Shown here in pieces: positions 1 through 9,598 of a DNA stretch of 64,000 nt. A program made the translations under genes and the position numbers. Positions within the stretch are counted from its first letter, which is position 1. Every line of letters begins with the position of its first letter. Origin of the DNA: an uncultured Porphyromonadaceae bacterium (GTDB taxonomy: Bacteria; Bacteroidota; Bacteroidia; Bacteroidales; Muribaculaceae); contig CANEHE010000003.1 of assembly GCA_947427285.1 (NCBI GenBank), positions 1 through 64,000 of the forward strand. Reading direction: 5' to 3'. A model generated the notes under the pieces. The model ran no database searches, was not told the origin of the DNA, and saw only the letters and a program-made list of their open reading frames with translations.

Positions 1-26
1 GATATATTAACTTAAGTTTCAACTAC

Positions 27-45
27 TTCGGTAATTTTTACCGAA
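27..45. repeat. short inverted repeat
   Basis: TTCGGTAA and TTACCGAA flank a three-base loop. It lies in an A/T-rich stretch beyond the stop of the exporter gene at 201. No T-run follows on either strand, so it is only a weak terminator candidate. I see nothing else in bases 1-200. Confidence 0.3.
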
Positions 46-200
46 TCATTGTACTAATATCTCTTCAATAAACCAAAAAAATTTAATAAGACTTTTTAAC
101 CTTTTATTAAAAAATTAAAGGCTGATCGCAAAAAAAGAGACGTGAATCCACACATCCCTTCCAAAATTTATGATCTGAATATCTTTATCAGTTTCCTAAT

Positions 201-1241
201 TCAAAGCCAGATCGGAGCCAGATACTTCGACAATATATATCCACCTCCTATAAGCCATACGTAAAGAGCGAACGCAAGAACAAACGGTTTGGCTCCGGCC
301 TTCTTAAACTTGTCAATGCTGGTCTCAGCACCAAGAGCGGCCATGGCCATTGTGAGCAGAAATGTGTCGAAATAGTTTATGACGTCCACAAAAGCAGAAG
401 GCAGAAGTTGCAACGAATTAAATCCGATCACCACCAAGAAACCTACAGCAAACCAAGGAATACTTACTTTTCCCTTTTGGCCATCAGACGATTTCGATGA
501 CTTCACACGGCGTGCCGCCCAGATCCCAAGCACGATAAGTACCGGAACAAGCATCATCACACGTATCATCTTGACTATGACGGAAACATTGGCTACCTCG
601 GGTCCCATGGCATTGCCGGCACCCACCGCATGTGCCACTTCGTGAAGGGTAGAACCCGCATATATACCCATCTCCTGAGGAGACAGATCCAGAATCCCGG
701 CACGATAAGCCATCGGATAAAGAAACATGGATATTGTTCCGAAAATCACAACCGTAGCCACAGCCACAGCAGTCTTATAGGGCTGAGTGCGGATAGTGGA
801 TTCCGCACCCAACACGGCTGCCGCTCCGCAGATACCGGAGCCGACAGACGTAAGCAACGCCGTTTCCCGGTCCATCTTCAGGAGACGCCCTATCCATACA
901 CCTCCAAGAATTGTGACTGTAACCACAATCGCATCCACGATTATACCGGACAGACCCACTGCCATTATATCGGTAAACGTCAATCGGAAACCATAAAGGA
1001 TAATGCCGAGGCGCAGCAACTTTTTCGAACAGAACTGTATGCCGGGGACCCATGTAGCAGGGAGATGATTGCGCAATGAATTGGCATATATCATACCTAA
1101 AACGATACCGATTATCATCGGGCTGAAGGAAAGATCCTTCATAAACTGTGCCTCTCCTATATAGAAAGCCGCACATGAGAAAAGGGCGATAAGCAGAATT
1201 CCATGCACCATACTTGCCCGTTTGTCTGAAAGTCTTGACAT
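201..1241 (-). CDS. YeiH-family putative sulfate/anion exporter
   Basis: A 346-residue polytopic inner-membrane protein of the YeiH (UPF0324, putative sulfate exporter) family. About ten hydrophobic segments are visible, with the family's conserved glycine/alanine signature GSGICGAAA near residue 134 and a second conserved patch around STLHEVAHAVGAG. Length matches the family. The substrate has not been firmly established for the family, so sulfate export is a family label. It is divergent from the aminotransferase gene, and a TAATTTTG promoter element lies only about 14 bases before the ATG, implying a very short leader. It appears monocistronic. Confidence 0.85.
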   Translation of the reverse strand: MSRLSDKRASMVHGILLIALFSCAAFYIGEAQFMKDLSFSPMIIGIVLGMIYANSLRNHLPATWVPGIQFCSKKLLRLGIILYGFRLTFTDIMAVGLSGIIVDAIVVTVTILGGVWIGRLLKMDRETALLTSVGSGICGAAAVLGAESTIRTQPYKTAVAVATVVIFGTISMFLYPMAYRAGILDLSPQEMGIYAGSTLHEVAHAVGAGNAMGPEVANVSVIVKMIRVMMLVPVLIVLGIWAARRVKSSKSSDGQKGKVSIPWFAVGFLVVIGFNSLQLLPSAFVDVINYFDTFLLTMAMAALGAETSIDKFKKAGAKPFVLAFALYVWLIGGGYILSKYLAPIWL

Positions 1242-1254
1242 TTGTCTAAGGGTT

Positions 1255-1262
1255 CAAAATTA
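1255..1262 (-). promoter_or_regulatory. -7 element for the YeiH-type gene
   Basis: Reads TAATTTTG on the minus strand, an exact match to the Bacteroidetes TAnnTTTG element. No convincing TTTG is seen 19-21 bases upstream. Confidence 0.45.
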
Positions 1263-1388
1263 GATGATAACAGAAGAAATAAGTCCTTCACCTGTATCTA
1301 ACGTATGAACTCTAAAAAAATGACAGAAAAATACACAAAAGATTTCGATGTTTTTATCCGAGGCCGGTCACGATAGGAAAAAAATAGC

Positions 1389-1396
1389 TAACTTTA
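1389..1396 (+). promoter_or_regulatory. -7 element for the aminotransferase gene
   Basis: TAACTTTA followed by CACC, one base off TAnnTTTG. It lies about 90 bases before the ATG at 1490. No clear -33 element is seen. Confidence 0.4.
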
Positions 1397-1489
1397 CACC
1401 CGCAATCAGAGTATGGTAATAGAACATCCTCTTTTTCGATCGACCACAAAAACAATAATATCAACAAATACCTTAAAACGAAGACAGCA

Positions 1490-2689
1490 ATGCCATCGAT
1501 TTCTCTCAGAGGCCAGGACATGCCGGCCTCGCCAATCAGAAAACTCGCACCACTCGCGGCTCAGGCACGCGCGAAAGGCATCAAAGTGTTCGGACTGAAC
1601 ATCGGTCAGCCCGACCTCCCGACTCCGAAGGAGGGTCTTGAAGTGCTAAAACACATCGACCGGAAGGTGCTTGAATATTCACCCAGTGACGGCATACCCT
1701 CGCTGCGCGGCAAACTCGTAGAGTATTATTCACGGTTTGACATCAACGTCGAGGCCAACCAGATCATTGTCACAACCGGCGGATCGGAAGCTGTGCTCCT
1801 CGGATTCCTCTCCACACTCAATCCCGGTGACGAAATCATAATCCCCGAACCTGCATACGCCAACTATGTGGCTTTCGCAAAAATCGCCGGAGCAAAAATC
1901 GTAGGTGTACCCACAAAAATAGAAAACGGTTTCGCTCTTCCTCCGGTAGAGGAATTTGAGAAACGCATCACTCCGGCCACCAAAGCCATTCTCATCTGCA
2001 ATCCCAACAATCCGACTGGCACAGTTTATACTCCCGAAGAACTCAGCCAGATCCGCGACATAGTAAAGAAACATGATCTTTTCCTGTTCTCCGACGAGGT
2101 ATATCGTGAATTCTGCTATTCCGACTCTCCTGTAGTATCGGCTCTACAGCTTGAAGGAATCGAGGATAAAGTAGTAGTAATTGACTCTGTATCCAAACGA
2201 TACAACGAATGCGGCATACGTATCGGATGTCTGGTGACACGAAACGCTGACCTCTATGCAACCGTCATGAAATTCTGCCAGGCCCGTCTCTCTCCCCCGT
2301 TGATCGGACAGATCGTAGCCGAGGCTTCAATCGACGCTCCCGAGAGTTACATCACCGAATCAATCGGGGAATATCGTCGCCGTCGCGATTTCCTTGTGAA
2401 CGGACTCAACAAGATACCGGGAATATTCTCTCCGATGCCTATGGGTGCTTTCTATACTGTGGCAAGCCTGCCGGTGGAGAATGCCGAGGAATTCTGCAAA
2501 TGGTGTCTAAGCGAATTCAGCTACGAAGGCAAAACCGTATTCATGGCACCTGCTGCCGGATTCTACAGCAATCCCGGAATGGGTCTTGATCAGGTACGTA
2601 TGGCTTACGTGCTTAAGATAGAAGACCTTGCCGATGCCCTTGTGGTGCTTGAAAAGGCTCTTGAGGCTTATCCCGGCACAAAGAGATAA
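1490..2689 (+). CDS. PLP-dependent class I/II aminotransferase
   Basis: A 399-residue cytoplasmic aminotransferase of fold type I, class I/II (aspartate aminotransferase-like). Visible signatures are NPNNPTGT at residues 171-178, the PLP-contacting aspartate in FSDEVY near 202, and the Schiff-base lysine K236 in SVSKRYNECG. Length is normal. The exact amino donor cannot be read from sequence; related Bacteroidetes proteins are annotated simply as pyridoxal phosphate-dependent aminotransferases. It is monocistronic, with a hairpin terminator immediately after the stop. Confidence 0.92.
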   Translation: MPSISLRGQDMPASPIRKLAPLAAQARAKGIKVFGLNIGQPDLPTPKEGLEVLKHIDRKVLEYSPSDGIPSLRGKLVEYYSRFDINVEANQIIVTTGGSEAVLLGFLSTLNPGDEIIIPEPAYANYVAFAKIAGAKIVGVPTKIENGFALPPVEEFEKRITPATKAILICNPNNPTGTVYTPEELSQIRDIVKKHDLFLFSDEVYREFCYSDSPVVSALQLEGIEDKVVVIDSVSKRYNECGIRIGCLVTRNADLYATVMKFCQARLSPPLIGQIVAEASIDAPESYITESIGEYRRRRDFLVNGLNKIPGIFSPMPMGAFYTVASLPVENAEEFCKWCLSEFSYEGKTVFMAPAAGFYSNPGMGLDQVRMAYVLKIEDLADALVVLEKALEAYPGTKR

Positions 2690-2711
2690 GAATACCCTCC
2701 ATTTATTACCG

Positions 2712-2753
2712 CCGGCCCTTCGAAATCTTTTCGCAAGGGTCGGTTGTTGTTTC
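2712..2753 (+). terminator. intrinsic terminator after aminotransferase
   Basis: CCGGCCCTT pairs with AAGGGTCGG (one G-T pair), followed by the U-rich TTGTTGTTTCT. Confidence 0.7.
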
Positions 2754-2795
2754 TGATAGCTAAGTTACATTTATCATTTCTTAATCTGAAAAACT

Positions 2796-3092
2796 ATGAA
2801 AACATTCAATGATGTAATCAATTCCTCTCGTGTAGTGCTTGTGGAATTTTATGCCACCTGGTGTCCCCACTGCCGCGCGATGATGCCTGTAGTGGAGGAC
2901 GTAAAGGCTTTGCTTGACGGAAGAGCCGGTGTATTTCAGTTTGACATCGACGAGAACCGGGAACTGGCCGATAGTCTGGGCGTGGACGGCATTCCTTCAT
3001 TTATCCTGTATGACAACGGGAAACCCGTATGGACTGCTAGCGGAGAGATGGACGGAAACGTCATTGTCTCCAAGATTGAGGAATATCTCTGA
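2796..3092 (+). CDS. thioredoxin-like protein (WCPHC)
   Basis: A 98-residue single-domain thioredoxin without a signal peptide, hence probably cytoplasmic. The redox site is WCPHC (C23 and C26) instead of the usual WCGPC; histidine at this position is typical of more oxidising, DsbA-like family members. The cis-proline is P67 in GIPSF. The gene ends 23 bases before the VKOR-like gene on the same strand, which suggests that the two proteins act in one thiol-disulfide relay. The pairing is inferred from context. Confidence 0.9.
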   Translation: MKTFNDVINSSRVVLVEFYATWCPHCRAMMPVVEDVKALLDGRAGVFQFDIDENRELADSLGVDGIPSFILYDNGKPVWTASGEMDGNVIVSKIEEYL

Positions 3093-3115
3093 CACAACCG
3101 TATCCCAACCGTAGA

Positions 3116-4111
3116 ATGGCAATCACAATATTCTCATTGTTTCTCGATGCACTCGGAGTGCCGCATACAAACAATTTCAGCGATGCGGCATTCCGCCAGA
3201 TGACTTTCCAGTCACTGTTCGGTTTCTCCCGTCTGATGAAAAGCTACGGCATAGACAATGAAGGCTACTCCTTCTCCGACAAGTCGCAGATTTCTTCTCT
3301 ACCCCTTCCGTGTCTGGTGCAACGTAACGGGAAATTCGTGGTGCTCAAAGAAGTAAGAGAGGGTAAGGCATATTTCTCGACACCTTCAGGCAACCGTTGT
3401 GAAGATGAAACAGATTTCATTGACTCATGGACCGGCATCGCCCTGGTGGCATATCCGGACCGCAACAGTCATGAACCTGATTTAGGGCAACATCGACTGA
3501 TGGAAACCGCAGTCTGGGCAAAACGGCTTGTGCTGTGGGCCGGCGCGCTGTTCCTCTTCCTTTTTGCCTACATCCATAGCGGATTATACACCAGGTGGTG
3601 GACAACAGCGGTAATTCTGTTTGACATATCCGGCATATACATCTCCTGGCAACTGGTGCTCAAAAGTATGGATATCCATACCAAGGCTGCATCAAGAATC
3701 TGCGGTGTGATCGATCAGGGAGGCTGCGACACTATCCTAAAGCAGAAAGCATCATCTTTCTTCGGCATTTTCGGATGGAGCGAGGTCGGGTTGGCCTATT
3801 TCAGTGTAAGTGCTCTGGCCTTACTTATATTTCCGGACACGTCCGGATGGCTTGCCGCCATCAATGTATGCTGTCTGCCTTTCTCATTCTGGAGTGTATG
3901 GTATCAGAAAACCCGTGCCAAAGCCTGGTGCACGATGTGTCTTACAGTCCAGGCACTTCTCTGGCTGATATTTTTCTGCAATCTCGCAGGGGACGCGTTC
4001 AGAGGTCTTGATTTTGACTCATGGACACCATGGGTGCTGATAGCGGCCTACGCCACGACACTGACCGGAATCAATGCCATCACTCAGGCTGTAAAACAGA
4101 TGAAAAGATGA
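3116..4111 (+). CDS. VKOR-family membrane protein with C39-like N-terminal domain
   Basis: A 331-residue protein. Residues 1-125 resemble the C39-peptidase-like domain found ahead of VKOR domains in Bacteroidetes, but no catalytic cysteine stands at the expected N-terminal position. Residues 135-330 form a four- to five-helix VKOR domain with the loop cysteines C196 and C204 and the active pair WCTMC (C272, C275). VKOR proteins oxidise DsbA/thioredoxin-like partners using quinone. The C-terminal thioredoxin domain found in many fused homologues is absent; a free thioredoxin is encoded just upstream. It is convergent with the GH35-like gene. Confidence 0.85.
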   Translation: MAITIFSLFLDALGVPHTNNFSDAAFRQMTFQSLFGFSRLMKSYGIDNEGYSFSDKSQISSLPLPCLVQRNGKFVVLKEVREGKAYFSTPSGNRCEDETDFIDSWTGIALVAYPDRNSHEPDLGQHRLMETAVWAKRLVLWAGALFLFLFAYIHSGLYTRWWTTAVILFDISGIYISWQLVLKSMDIHTKAASRICGVIDQGGCDTILKQKASSFFGIFGWSEVGLAYFSVSALALLIFPDTSGWLAAINVCCLPFSFWSVWYQKTRAKAWCTMCLTVQALLWLIFFCNLAGDAFRGLDFDSWTPWVLIAAYATTLTGINAITQAVKQMKR

Positions 4112-4158
4112 TTCAGATAAAACATACCGAAATTCCAGGGGCTGTACGGCTATCACCG

Positions 4159-4179
4159 ATGGATATGAACCATATCCAT
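4159..4179. terminator. hairpin between convergent genes
   Basis: ATGGATATG and CATATCCAT form a perfect nine-pair stem with a three-base loop, midway between the VKOR gene (+) and the GH35-like gene (-). No strong T-run is present, so the terminator call is tentative. Confidence 0.4.
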
Positions 4180-4251
4180 TTCGATACAGGTCGTCATACG
4201 CCAATAGCCGGAAATACCGACTCTGTCGTTCCCCCGAAATAAGAAACTGCC

Positions 4252-5505
4252 TTACAGAGCATATATCCTGTAGCGGCACCTCTTTTTCTGTCCAGTCTCT
4301 GAATCGGGCATGAGCATCTGGACTCCAGTCACACCAAAAGAGGAACCCATGTCAATGACTACGGTCTGAGGCATGGATTCCTTTTTCGCAGGCTTCCATC
4401 GGGTGGATTCATCCATATCGAAAATATCCTCCGCATAGCCGTCTTCCGGTGTCTCGCTGCTTGCGTGAGCCACTTTCCATCTTTCCTGAGAAACACGATT
4501 GATGCCGGGTCCTACAATTCTCACCTCCGCCAATGAAGTTACGCCATCAGCCCCATCAATTTCAAAAGCGATATAACGAGTGTTTACCGGAAACGCAAAC
4601 TCCACCTCTTTCCAGCCATCGGCGGTCAACTCCCCCTCAGCCACAATCATATCAGGCGTCAGTTCGCATGGAAGTCCGGCGCGGAGCCTGCCGACCGCTC
4701 CGGGCGATACCACACCCCGTACGTCAGGACGTTCCGGCCCGATCACGTCGAAAACTATTATCTCGTTGTCACCGGCACGCTGTGATGAAGCCGATAATGA
4801 CAAAGTCGGTTCTTTCTTAGAAAACGCTCCCACACGATAACCATTGACATATACTATCCCTTGCCCCCACGTGGAGAGATCAAGATATGTGTCTGCCGGT
4901 GTCGTCACGTTGAAATTACCCCGGTAATATGTCGGTCCTTCCACTGGAGCGTCCGTGGAATAGGTCAGCGAAGCCGCAAACGAATAATCATCGGGCACGG
5001 GAAAGTTTCTCCAGCCGCTCAGTTCCACAGCATCCCCTGCCGAGCCCGTCATCTCCACCTTTCCTATCTCTCCGGTCAAAGAATTTCCTCGGGCAACAAA
5101 TATCTCGACCGTGGTTCCGGCTTCCATTGCCGGAAGTGAAAACGTATGCTTCCCGGCCTCACCGTCAATCACAGCAGTCGGATTACCATCGATAAATACA
5201 AGAGCCAGTCCACCTGTATCGCCGATACACCACTGAGAGGAAGCCGGTATATCGTTACGCACCCTATGGCGATAGACCGCAGCTTCTGCACCAAGCGAAT
5301 CAAGCGGGAGTGGACGTTCCGATTCTATCGCTCCGGACAAAGCATCCCATACCGACGATGTCTCCGACAGCCGGAACTGTGGTATCTGGCCTGTCCGGGA
5401 ATCAGCATGGATATTACCATCTGAAACAAGCATGGCGATGCCCGTAAGGAGCATCACCATGGCATATTTTACAGTCGATCGTGTCATATTCTGTCTTGAA
5501 ATCAA
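4252..5505 (-). CDS. secreted GH35-like non-catalytic protein (jelly rolls plus F5/8C-like domain)
   Basis: A 417-residue protein with a signal peptide (hydrophobic stretch about 14-30, likely cut after residue 34). Residues 75-150 and 190-255 resemble the two beta-jelly-roll domains that follow the barrel in GH35 beta-galactosidases; the second has the hallmark [28 protein letters not shown] and DNEIIVFDV. Residues 340-417 resemble a discoidin/F5-8C carbohydrate-binding domain ([10 protein letters not shown]). The GH35 TIM barrel with its two catalytic glutamates is missing, and no room for it exists upstream. The start at 5505 overlaps the valS stop by four bases (ATGA), so the genes are translationally coupled. 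It may bind glycans. Confidence 0.65.
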   Translation of the reverse strand: MISRQNMTRSTVKYAMVMLLTGIAMLVSDGNIHADSRTGQIPQFRLSETSSVWDALSGAIESERPLPLDSLGAEAAVYRHRVRNDIPASSQWCIGDTGGLALVFIDGNPTAVIDGEAGKHTFSLPAMEAGTTVEIFVARGNSLTGEIGKVEMTGSAGDAVELSGWRNFPVPDDYSFAASLTYSTDAPVEGPTYYRGNFNVTTPADTYLDLSTWGQGIVYVNGYRVGAFSKKEPTLSLSASSQRAGDNEIIVFDVIGPERPDVRGVVSPGAVGRLRAGLPCELTPDMIVAEGELTADGWKEVEFAFPVNTRYIAFEIDGADGVTSLAEVRIVGPGINRVSQERWKVAHASSETPEDGYAEDIFDMDESTRWKPAKKESMPQTVVIDMGSSFGVTGVQMLMPDSETGQKKRCRYRIYAL

Positions 5506-8129
5506 CTTCTGATAGCCTTTATGGCAGCCTCGATAGCAGCGATCTTCTCCTTTGCATCGCTCTGCTTTTTGCGTTCAAGAGCGACAACCTTTTCAGGAGC
5601 ACCAGACACGAACCGCTCGTTGGCAAGTTTCTTTTCCACCGTGGCCAAGAATCCCTGCTGGTATTTCAGATCAGCCTCAAGTTTGCGCAACTCCTCCTCC
5701 ACGTTGACATTTCCTTCAAGAGGGATGCTGTATTCCACCGCACCCACAATGAATCCGGCCGAAGCTCCGTTCTTGCCTTCAATCTGATCGACGGCACTGA
5801 GATTACCCATCTTTATAAGAATGGCGTCGAGAGTGTCGTCATGCGGACCATTCACCTCCAGAAGCACTTGATTTTTGTTAGGAATCTGTTTCTTCAGTCT
5901 CACGGTGCGCACACCGGCGATAATCTCTTTGAGCACATCGAATCGTCCGATAATCGGATCGTCATACCGACAGCCTTCGGGAAGAATGGCAGTCATGATG
6001 CTCTCTCCTTCGGCGCGTTCAGACAGATGCTGCCACAGTTCTTCGGTTATGAACGGCATGAAGGGATGGAGCAATCGCAGAAGGGTATCGAAATATCCGA
6101 GAGTTGAGTCGTATGTAGCGCGATCAACAGGTGTGCCGTATGCCGGTTTCACCACCTCCAGATACCACGACGAAAATTCATCCCAGAAAAGTTTGTAGAC
6201 TGCCATCAAAGCCTCAGAGATACGGAATTTACCCATCAGGTCGGCCACCTCTGCGAGAGTATTGGAAAGGACGTTTCCGAACCATTCTATCCCAAGTCTG
6301 GAAGCCTCCGGCTGGGCGGCAGTCTCACTCACCTCCCATCCTTTCACAAGACGGAACGCGTTCCATATCTTGTTGCAGAAATTACGGCCCTGTTCACACA
6401 GACTGTCATCATACATGATGTCGTTGCCGGCCGGAGCCGCCAGCATCAGTCCCATACGTACACCATCAGCTCCGAATTTATCAATAAGATCAAGCGGGTC
6501 TGGCGAGTTCCCGAGACTCTTGCTCATCTTGCGTCCGATTTTATCACGGACAATACCTGTGAAATATACATTGCCGAACGGCTTCTCATGCCGGAACTCA
6601 TACCCGGCGATAATCATACGGGCCACCCAGAAGAAGATGATGTCGGGTGCCGTCACAAGATCTGCCGTCGGATAATAGTATTTTATCTCCTCGTTGTCAG
6701 GATCGAGTATACCGTTGAAAAGCGAAATTGGCCACAGCCACGATGAGAACCAGGTGTCAAGACAGTCAGGGTCACGACGCAGATCCGCAAGCGTCAGACT
6801 GGAATCTCCACTCTTCTCGATAGCCTTTATCAAGGCTTCCTCCTCATTCTCAGCCACTACAAATCCTCCGCCAGGCATGAACCAGGCCGGAATCTGATGT
6901 CCCCACCAGAGTTGGCGTGAGATGCACCAGTCCTTGATGTTGGTCATCCAATGGCGATAGATGTTCTTGAACTTTGCAGGGACAAACTTTATCGCATCTA
7001 TCTCCACAGCCTCGATGGCCGGACCGACAAGATCGTTCATTTTCACGAACCACTGCATCGACAGTTTCGGCTCTATAACGGCATCCGTGCGTTCGGAATG
7101 ACCCACCTTGTTGACATAATCCTCAATCTTCTCAACAAGGTCTTCGGCGGCAAGATCCTCCATTATCTTTTTGCGCACGTCGAAACGGTCCATTCCTACA
7201 TACATTCCACCGGCTTCGGAAACAGTGCCGTTGTCGTTGAAGATATCGATCGATTCCAAGCCATACTTGTCACCAAGCATATAGTCGTTCACATCATGGG
7301 CCGGAGTGACTTTCAGACACCCTGTGCCGAACTCCATCTCCACATATTCGTCCATTATGACGGGAACCGAACGGCCTACTTTAGGGACAATCACACGCTT
7401 ACCTTTCAGCCAGCCGTAACGCTCATCATTAGGATTCACACATACAGCAGTGTCGCCGAGAATAGTCTCCGGACGGGTAGTAGCCACTACAATATACCTG
7501 CCATCCTCTCCCTCCACGAAATAACGCAGATAGTAGAGTTTGGAATGCTCCTCCTTATATATCACCTCCTCGTCCGACAACGCGGTCAAGGCCTTCGGAT
7601 CCCAGTTCACCATGCGGACACCACGATATATAAGTCCTTTGTCATAAAGATGATTGAACACTTTTATGACGCTTCGGGAGCGTATATCATCTATGGTAAA
7701 GGCTGTTCTTTCCCAATCGCACGAAGCACCGAGACGTTTCAACTGTTCCAGAATGATACCGCCATATTTATGTGTCCAGTCCCATGCGTGCTCAAGAAAT
7801 TTCTCACGCGAAAGATCAGTCTTCTTTATTCCATCCGCTGCGAGTTTGGCGACAACCTTAGCCTCGGTCGAGATGGCCGCATGGTCTGTGCCAGGCACCC
7901 ATAACGCATTCTTGCCTTCCATGCGTGCGCGACGGATAAGAATATCCTGAATAGTATTATTGAGCATGTGCCCCATGTGAAGTACACCGGTCACGTTCGG
8001 AGGAGGAATTACAATACAATAGGGATCACGGTCGTCAGGTTCAGAATGAAACAGACGGTGTTCCATCCAGTAGGAATACCATTTACCTTCTACCTCTGAG
8101 GGGTTGTATTTAGTAGCTAACTCATTCAT
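5502..8129 (-). CDS. valS: valyl-tRNA synthetase
   Basis: Class Ia aminoacyl-tRNA synthetase that charges tRNA-Val, 875 residues from the chosen start. The HIGH-type motif is HMGH (residues 51-54) after PPPNVTGVL, the second signature is [12 protein letters not shown], and the C-terminal end carries the coiled-coil typical of ValS ([20 protein letters not shown]). The ORF track starts 22 codons earlier, but those codons ([10 protein letters not shown]...) do not resemble ValS and lie close to the promoter. [18 protein letters not shown] is the conserved N-terminus. The stop overlaps the next gene. Confidence 0.99.
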   Translation of the reverse strand: MNELATKYNPSEVEGKWYSYWMEHRLFHSEPDDRDPYCIVIPPPNVTGVLHMGHMLNNTIQDILIRRARMEGKNALWVPGTDHAAISTEAKVVAKLAADGIKKTDLSREKFLEHAWDWTHKYGGIILEQLKRLGASCDWERTAFTIDDIRSRSVIKVFNHLYDKGLIYRGVRMVNWDPKALTALSDEEVIYKEEHSKLYYLRYFVEGEDGRYIVVATTRPETILGDTAVCVNPNDERYGWLKGKRVIVPKVGRSVPVIMDEYVEMEFGTGCLKVTPAHDVNDYMLGDKYGLESIDIFNDNGTVSEAGGMYVGMDRFDVRKKIMEDLAAEDLVEKIEDYVNKVGHSERTDAVIEPKLSMQWFVKMNDLVGPAIEAVEIDAIKFVPAKFKNIYRHWMTNIKDWCISRQLWWGHQIPAWFMPGGGFVVAENEEEALIKAIEKSGDSSLTLADLRRDPDCLDTWFSSWLWPISLFNGILDPDNEEIKYYYPTADLVTAPDIIFFWVARMIIAGYEFRHEKPFGNVYFTGIVRDKIGRKMSKSLGNSPDPLDLIDKFGADGVRMGLMLAAPAGNDIMYDDSLCEQGRNFCNKIWNAFRLVKGWEVSETAAQPEASRLGIEWFGNVLSNTLAEVADLMGKFRISEALMAVYKLFWDEFSSWYLEVVKPAYGTPVDRATYDSTLGYFDTLLRLLHPFMPFITEELWQHLSERAEGESIMTAILPEGCRYDDPIIGRFDVLKEIIAGVRTVRLKKQIPNKNQVLLEVNGPHDDTLDAILIKMGNLSAVDQIEGKNGASAGFIVGAVEYSIPLEGNVNVEEELRKLEADLKYQQGFLATVEKKLANERFVSGAPEKVVALERKKQSDAKEKIAAIEAAIKAIRS

Positions 8130-8211
8130 GATATGAAGTTTAATAAAACGACAACAATCCGGCGGCATACATTGGCACCGATGCGGGCCATACACCTTCG
8201 GGTCCGAACTG

Positions 8212-8242
8212 CAAAAATAATAAAAATTTTTCTACTCCGCAA
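8212..8242 (-). promoter_or_regulatory. promoter for valS
   Basis: On the minus strand: TTGC, 19 bases, then TATTTTTG, close to the Bacteroidetes consensus TTTG-N19-21-TAnnTTTG. The predicted transcript start near 8205 leaves a leader of about 75 bases. Confidence 0.5.
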
Positions 8243-8280
8243 CTCCTTGCCCTGCTGCATGCAATGACATCATCGCCGGA

Positions 8281-9246
8281 TCAACGCACAAAACTTTCAA
8301 GACATGTGAAGCCTCCAGCAACAGGGGTCAACGTGACTCCGGAAGTACTGGCCGGTATAAGGACACTCGTTCCGCACGCCAGACTTACACTCTCCCCTCC
8401 ACTACTGACGACAGCATTACCTTTCACGGCCGTCAGAATCACAAAACTGTCAAGTTCGGAATAATCCCGCATAAGATCATGGTCAAGATTGACGACATTG
8501 ACAGTAAAGTTAGGCGTATCAGCCAGACATACCGGAATGTCGTTCATCGGACGATAACCCACCGGAGCGCAATCGGTGAAATCAAGACATACGGCTTCCG
8601 TCCCCTTGTCTATGTGAAGTTCGCGTTCATTGCCTGCGGAGTCTTTACGGCGATAGTCATATAACCGATAAGTGATGTCGGAAGTCTGCTGTATCTCTAC
8701 AAGCATCACTCCCTTTCCTATGGCATGCACAGTACCGGGAGGAATAAGGAAGGCATCACACTCCCTAACCGGCAGAAAACGCAACGCCTGCTCTATGTCG
8801 CCGCTACGTGACATCTCCACAAACCGGTCACGGGTAAGACTGCAATTGAAGCCTAAGCCGAGTCTGGAACCGGAAGCCGCATCCACAACATACCACATCT
8901 CGGATTTCCCGTTGGGGAATCCGTAACGGCGTGCCATCTCATCGTCGGGATGCACCTGTACCGACAAGTCCAAGTCCGCATCTATAATCTTCACCAGCAG
9001 AGGGAACCGTTCGCCAAATCTGTTATGGTTGCGCCTGCCTGTCAGATCGGCTCCATAATGCTGTATCAGATCCCGGAGACTTCTTCCTTTGTCCGGTCCG
9101 GAAGCCACCACCGATACATTGCCGTCCAGATCGCTCACTTCCCAGCTCTCGCCAATGCCCGAGGCCTTGCAAGTCAATCCCTTGAAGCGGGCGATACGTG
9201 ATCCGCCCCACAACGTTGTCTTCAATATCGGCTCAAAAGTCCACAT
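8281..9246 (-). CDS. manA: class I mannose-6-phosphate isomerase
   Basis: A 321-residue cupin-fold zinc enzyme interconverting mannose 6-phosphate and fructose 6-phosphate, feeding GDP-mannose synthesis or mannose use. Conserved features include the N-terminal PILKTTLWGGSRI, the zinc-ligand stretch LSVQVHPDDEMA, KSEMWYVVDA, and the active-site segment LIPPGTVHAIGKGVMLVEIQQTSDITYRLYDY. Length is typical of the short Bacteroidetes/Firmicutes form. It is read leftward ahead of valS but valS has its own promoter, and it is divergent from the 85-residue gene. Confidence 0.95.
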   Translation of the reverse strand: MWTFEPILKTTLWGGSRIARFKGLTCKASGIGESWEVSDLDGNVSVVASGPDKGRSLRDLIQHYGADLTGRRNHNRFGERFPLLVKIIDADLDLSVQVHPDDEMARRYGFPNGKSEMWYVVDAASGSRLGLGFNCSLTRDRFVEMSRSGDIEQALRFLPVRECDAFLIPPGTVHAIGKGVMLVEIQQTSDITYRLYDYRRKDSAGNERELHIDKGTEAVCLDFTDCAPVGYRPMNDIPVCLADTPNFTVNVVNLDHDLMRDYSELDSFVILTAVKGNAVVSSGGESVSLACGTSVLIPASTSGVTLTPVAGGFTCLESFVR

Positions 9247-9278
9247 ACATTATTAACATCGTAAAGTAAGCGTTATTA

Positions 9279-9286
9279 TATCTTTG
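9279..9286 (+). promoter_or_regulatory. -7 element for the 85-residue gene
   Basis: TATCTTTG followed by CC, an exact TAnnTTTG match, 50 bases before the ATG at 9336. No clear -33 TTTG is seen. Confidence 0.5.
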
Positions 9287-9335
9287 CCGGTTTTTCAACA
9301 TTACCTTCCTTAGGTTTGTTTTCTATTAGAGTATT

Positions 9336-9593
9336 ATGAATACAACAACATCTATTATGAATGACATTCTAAACACTGAAGAGAGAAACGAGCTTCCCGA
9401 TGATATGTTCGGTCTGCCTGAACGTCGGGAATATCCCATGCCTGACGCGGCCCATGTACGTGCGGCCGAAGCATACTTCCGTTATTGTCCTGAGGATCTG
9501 AAGCCTGTTCTGGCAAAAGCCATAATCCGGTTTGCCCACCGCTATGGAGTCGATGTCAGAAGCAATACTATCCTCTCGTATGCCCATGAATAG
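9336..9593 (+). CDS. small conserved protein of unknown function (PDAAHVRAA motif)
   Basis: An 85-residue soluble protein with no signal or membrane segment. Its core, YPMPDAAHVRAAEAYFRYCPEDLKPVLAKAIIRFAHRYGVDV, resembles a short helical module that I recall at the ends of some phage-capsid-associated and DUF6582-like proteins. Here it stands alone with its own promoter. No function can be assigned. It ends six bases before the convergent MFS gene. A second methionine at residue 8 is an alternative start. Confidence 0.6.
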   Translation: MNTTTSIMNDILNTEERNELPDDMFGLPERREYPMPDAAHVRAAEAYFRYCPEDLKPVLAKAIIRFAHRYGVDVRSNTILSYAHE

Positions 9594-9598
9594 ACCGC

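Noticed and set aside
630-1079. 149-codon plus-strand ORF inside the exporter gene
   Set aside because: It is the antisense shadow of a well-conserved membrane protein.
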